Of a DNA stretch of 64,000 bases, positions 47,761 to 64,000 are shown one piece after another. The notes beneath the pieces are model-generated. The model ran no database searches. It had not been told where the DNA came from and was given only the letters and a program-made list of their open reading frames with translations. Within the stretch, counting starts at the first letter, position 1, and the number at the start of each line of letters is the position of its first letter. Source of the stretch: Diadema setosum (Eukaryota; Echinodermata; Echinoidea; Diadematoida; Diadematidae); the NCBI RefSeq assembly GCF_964275005.1, contig NC_092689.1, forward strand, positions 8,513,200-8,577,199. The letters run 5' to 3'. A program made the position numbers and the translations under genes.

Positions 47761-49998
47761 TATCCAATTATGTACCAATTTGAATTTAAATCTTAAATCT
47801 ATATTGTGTTACCTTAATAAGTTTAGGTATAAATATCTCCCCCAAAAATAAATAAACAAAGGCATATTGCCAAAAGTGCTATATATCTTATGAAACACTA
47901 GAAATGGAAAGTAACAATTCAAGCAAAAAAAGAAGAAGAAAGAAATGTTAAATAAATAACAGCATCAAAAAATAGAAATGTGGTTCCTTGGACTTGGGCA
48001 ACAGAACTGGCAAACCAAACTAAACCATAGAATCATATCCAGTCTAGTTATGGTAACATCTGAATACTGGTTATGGCTTTCATATACCACAACTATGCAT
48101 ACTGATATCATGGGCTTTACGTATGAAAATATGCCTGCGTAACACAATGACTTCATACGGATACTGTCAGTAATCAAGTGGGATAATTGTGAAAATCGTA
48201 TTCAGTGTCTTCTGCTTGGAGGCAATAATCAGTGGTAGAAACTTCTAATGACACATGTGCAAATCCTGAGCTGGAGATGTGTTGGCCAATCTCCACATAT
48301 GTTTCAGCTAGATATTCACGCTTCAAAGAATACACAACTTTCAAACTAAGCAAAGGTCATCACAACAGCAAATACACTTGCAAAATCAGTGACACGCCTC
48401 TGCCATGAAGAGATTTTCACAAGCAACACATTTCAAACAAGACAGAGAGATCACGAGAACTATGCTATATCAAATGATACCAGTGGGGGCACACAGCAGC
48501 TAAAGTGTATACTACATCATAAATATTTTGCTGCACATACCAACTAACATGCAATGTTAATCCTCTACAGTCTATGATACATAAATATATGCTACAGGTG
48601 TATAAATACTCTTTTATAAATCCTCTTTAACACTCCCTCACCCCTGTACATCATCACATTTTTTTAGAAAAGAAGAAGAGAAAAAAGCGACACAAAGTGC
48701 GTAGTCTGAAGCCACAGACTGTAGTCAAAGCTTAACGTATATATCATTGCTAGTGTTTCGCTTAGTGTTATGCATCTCTATTCAGCATCTGTATTGTATA
48801 CCGCTTTGTTTCAACCTCAGCCCTGCATTAATGTACACTTTGGCAAACTTGATTCCTGATGACGACATGTAACACGGTGTCTTCCAATGTACCATCATCC
48901 ATCTTCTCTCCAACAATCCACCTAAAGTGGGTATACGCTGTAATGGCATCAACAGCATTCACTTCTATATGCACCAAAATTGATAAATCATCAAACGCAC
49001 TACAGTAGAAGCATGTAAGATGACTACAATTATAGTACAGATACCACTCAAAAAAAAAAAGGGGGGGGGGAGGAAGCTGGCCAAGCTTTGGGAAATATTG
49101 TGTTCAACTTAAGTATAAACTACAGCAGCTTACTTTCCTTTAAAGATAGGGCTTTACACAATACGGGTCAAAGGTGAAGATCCTTCTTTGCCAACACCCC
49201 TACAATGAATGGCTCAAATGACCAAGGCATGCCGTATGCAGTACTCTAATGAATGTGCCACCGAAACAACTCATATCACAAATTGTTAACCATCCTGCAC
49301 AATGAACAGACCGAAATTGTAGGTAAACAATCATTGTGACTTTAAGGCAGATTAGTGATCAATGCCAGTCTCCTGTCTTAACATGCAAGTGCATCTAAGC
49401 ATGCATGAAATTCAGCAGCACATACAGGATCAGAACTAATAATATAATGACTTTGACTCCATGAAGCAAAACTACCCTTGTGCACACTGAGATGCTCACA
49501 CTGATCAGACAATGTTCTTAATTATAATGATGACTTAAACTCTCCGAGAGCAGGCATTTTCAGAAGACGCACGATAAATGAATGCAGCTGGTCCTTGATT
49601 CTGGCATCGGGGCATAAGGCATGTGCACAAAGTATTCCTTGGTAGTAACTGATCATGTGATTTCAAAGAAGGTAAAGAAATTTCCTTTCACAAGCAGCTA
49701 CAAGGGTAGTTCACCTAGGAACCAGAGGTGACTCCTACGTGTATAGCCCTACGCTGCCTACATTTAACATGAATCATGTCAACTTTGGACACAAGAGTCT
49801 AGGCTGAAGCTTCTATCAAAAAAAAAAAAAAAAAAAAATGCTACCCAGGAAAAACTGGCACACAAGTGATCTACATATGCCTAGCTGGGAACTTTTACTC
49901 TGAAAGACTTCATGGATGTGTTGTGGGACACATGTGGAGCAAGGTCACGCCCCCTTTAAAAAAAAAAAAAAAAACATAAATAAAAGAAAAAAAAAATA

Positions 49999-50034
49999 AT
50001 GCCTCCAGCGTCACTTCGCGGCAGAGGCATAAAA
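49999..50034 (+). repeat. Terminal hairpin of the composite repeat family
   Basis: ATGCCTCCAGCGTCACTTCG followed by CGGCAGAGGCAT; outer arms ATGCCTC/GAGGCAT pair. Matches the family edge at 7262-8740. Confidence 0.6.
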
Positions 50035-50289
50035 AGGGAAATTGTGGATACATTCCATTAAGTCAGCAAGTCTTGACACAAGCTAAATTAAGACATGGAG
50101 AGTAGCAGCAAAATGCACCAAAGATTCATCACAACACATCGTCTCACTGACGAAATCACTCCACCGAATGTTACACGTTGAAGCCCTGAGAGGAAAAAAA
50201 ATCAGCTGTCTGAAAAAAAAAAAAAACTTTTCTGCACAAACAATGAATGGCATTTAACTTTTTTTTCTTTTCTTTTTAACAGTAGGTCA

Positions 50290-50291
<2 letters not shown>

Positions 50292-50341
<50 letters not shown>
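50292..50341. repeat. (GT)n microsatellite
   Basis: About 25 uninterrupted GT units inside the presumed 3' UTR. Confidence 0.95.
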
Positions 50342-50344
<3 letters not shown>

Positions 50345-52549
50345 GTGTGTGAGTGTGTTCGTGCCAACATTGTATCTAAATATTTCCAGACATTTATCAC
50401 TGAAATGATTGTCTACTTTGCCTTCACTATTAAAAATAAATCTGTAAATTAAATTATTTTGGAGGCTAAGTCCCTCCCCCTGTAAACCTAACCTGCACTT
50501 GTGATATGAACAATGCAGAGAAATCAGAGCATTGGTATAAATATCTCAAATATCTCGGAAGTTTACTAGCTGTGAATGTACGAAAGTTTTCTAACATTTT
50601 TTTTTCATACCCTATGATATAACCTGGGCTAGTAACACTTCACCCGAAATACCAGTATATATTATATACTCAGTAATGTGTAAATACACATGCATGTCAT
50701 CACGCATGTAATGCCCTTCACCATATATGGTCACAGCTCTTTGCTAGAATGAGGATAACATGGGCGCTTTGAGTCATTATGATATTTCACTTTTGGTTAA
50801 ATGAGCTTACATACTGTATCTGAAAGCCAAATTTTCCTCTATAATGTATCTAATTGCCTTGACTAGAACTAAGGCTGCAATCTCGAAAAATACTGATAGT
50901 ATAATATGATTGATATCAATGCATACCATATGACTTTTCGTACATTAGTTTTGCAGTATATTTTGATAAAGCTCTCTTCTTCCGAAATGGAAAGTCCTAG
51001 TACTACTGAATACAGTGGTGTGAAATATTCCTATTTGGATTGAAACAGCAGACATGTAATGATGACAGCATTAGAATATACACTCCTCATCCCTATTCAG
51101 TGATTAATTAGTAGCACATTGGAGCAGAAGCATCCAACCGAAATTAGAATCCCTTTAAATAACTTTTTCAGAGTAGGCCAACTTTTCACAAAAAGTCAGT
51201 TAGGTTATCACTGACTAATCAGGTACAGCAAAATGGCTTCTGTGCAAATAATTCTAATGTCCTTGTAAGATTATTTTGAGATGACACCATGTGAACAGAA
51301 AGAGAGAGAGAGAAAAAGAAAAATCCAAATACCCTGCACTGTAACAGCCACACATGCCATTGAAAATGCTTATGCTACCTTGCAGCAATTAATGCACTTT
51401 ATATCAAACATGTATTGCAGAAATGAGCTTCTGAGCTGTATCTCTGATCAAATGCGAATAACTCATCACATGCTTGCTTGCTCGGTTGTCGATATCTCCG
51501 AGAAAAGAATCCCGCACAGCGTACATACGACGCTTGACAATTCTAGCAGCAATCACAGCTTTGCACTGACAAGCAAAAATACATGCACTGGCATAAAAGT
51601 CATCTCGGTGTGACAAAGTGTAACTTTCACATCGCTGATTCTTCCTCCTGAAGATAATGTGCACAAAGGAGAACAAAGTGATGATGCCAGCTGAAATTTG
51701 CTTAGCAAAAAGGGTGAGTGCTGCCTCTTTTCCACAGTGTTGGAATGCATACATTTGTCAAGTTGCAAAGATGTAGAGCACAGTCACAGATATAGATGAA
51801 TGGATGAGTGTTTTCTTGTTTGTTTGTTTTTTTCCAACTATCACTAAACAGGCTATGACATGTAAACATGCTGGTTTAATGATTAACATCTTTGAATCCA
51901 CACATATTAAAGATCAGATGCAAATGGCTGTTAGAAAATTCTGAAGGTTTGTCCACATCCGACAGAGAGGCTTTTAGTGTGGTTAACAGCAACACATTAT
52001 TAAGGCTTCATCAAATGCGACCCCAAAAGTTACCAAAATTTGACTTGGACAGGTCTTCAGCATAGTCAGAATGCATATACAAGAATGATTGATATTCCAA
52101 GGAGGAGATGAACCCGTGCCATGTCTCTTCCAGTTTCCGTGACTCGTCGTCTTTGTGGCGGGAAAACAACAGGAGAGAGGCATATCCATCAGGCAGTATC
52201 AATGGCCAGTGTAGGGGAATTCCCTCCTCGGCAAGAAGAAAAAGTATCGTTGAAGTCATTGCCAAACATTTTCCTGCAGCCACTTAAAAAGATGTCACGG
52301 ATGCTCGCACAGTAGAGATTGGAGCCCTTTATCCTGTAGTCACGTTCCACCCTCATGGCAGTTTATGGTATCAATAAACCCAAAGGAGTGCCAGTACCTC
52401 AGAAATATCACCTTGGTGGACAAGTGAGATGCAGGCACAAATTTACCTACTATGAGTGTCCATATGAGGCAATTCTGTCATCCACTGATGGAAGTACGTG
52501 CATGTTACCAGCGGTGACGATATCCCTCCCCGCACGGCTCCCAAACGTT

Positions 52550-64000
<11,451 letters not shown>

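Larger units (their letters stand above)
44420..52549 (-). other. Probable long 3' UTR of the BTBD10/KCTD20 homologue
   Basis: Between the stop codon at 52550 and a strong poly(A) signal at 44441-44446 I find no other gene and few repeats. It contains a (GT)n tract at 50292-50341, the hairpin fragment at 49999-50034 and a short dispersed repeat near 47635-47760. Continuity of this UTR is inference; an earlier AATAAA (minus strand, near 47197) could end it sooner. A minus-strand frame at 52011-52283 is probably chance. Confidence 0.4.

Overview
This is animal nuclear DNA: AT-rich, intron-rich, full of microsatellites and short interspersed repeats, with isolated GC-richer exons. A clear single BTBD10/KCTD20-type gene, a Myb/SANT-like transcription factor, and the repeat style (frequent taggcctat and acatgtaca words, tandem gacctttgacc blocks) suggest a marine invertebrate deuterostome, most likely an echinoderm. 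That assignment is inference; nothing in the window proves the species.

Layout. 1-1390 (-): a long coding exon of an unrecognised protein, cut by the window edge. 1.4-10.6 kb: intergenic or intronic DNA with repeats, including a 7.26-8.74 kb composite repeat carrying a small telomere-like insertion and a curious inverted array of 16-18 bp units at 9.47-9.87 kb. 10.6-12.1 kb (-): last exon, poly(A) signal and a possible upstream exon of a second unrecognised Ser/Arg-rich protein. 12.1-26.7 kb: mostly non-coding, with a LINE (16.9-18.6 kb), a perfect 39-bp inverted repeat (19.0 kb) and a 1.8-kb TIR transposon with a LINE fragment inside it (21.1-22.9 kb). 27.0-27.45 kb (+): terminal exon encoding four C2H2 zinc fingers, with a decayed partial copy 1.8 kb downstream. 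28-36 kb: foldback elements, LINE remnants, (TA)n and (GAA)n arrays and a ~1-kb imperfect palindrome. 36.26-41.23 kb (+): a complete five-exon, ~580-residue Myb/SANT-like DNA-binding protein with two look-alike 57-nt exons. 42.7-44.4 kb: short TIR element and (TA)n. 44.4-64 kb (-): the 3' half of a BTBD10/KCTD20 homologue. Six coding exons plus the first 6 bases of a seventh give a continuous reading frame across all splice junctions, followed by a probable ~8-kb 3' UTR. Its introns carry a pogo-like TA-flanked element, several foldback elements and a tRNA-derived SINE.

The genes show no sign of acting together; this is an ordinary animal gene neighbourhood, not an operon. The most interesting items are the twin SUMO-motif cassette exons of the Myb/SANT gene, the perfect hairpin at 19.0 kb, the inverted 16-bp arrays, the telomere-like mini-element, and the zinc-finger relic. 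I recognised no LTR, retroviral or Polinton-type element.
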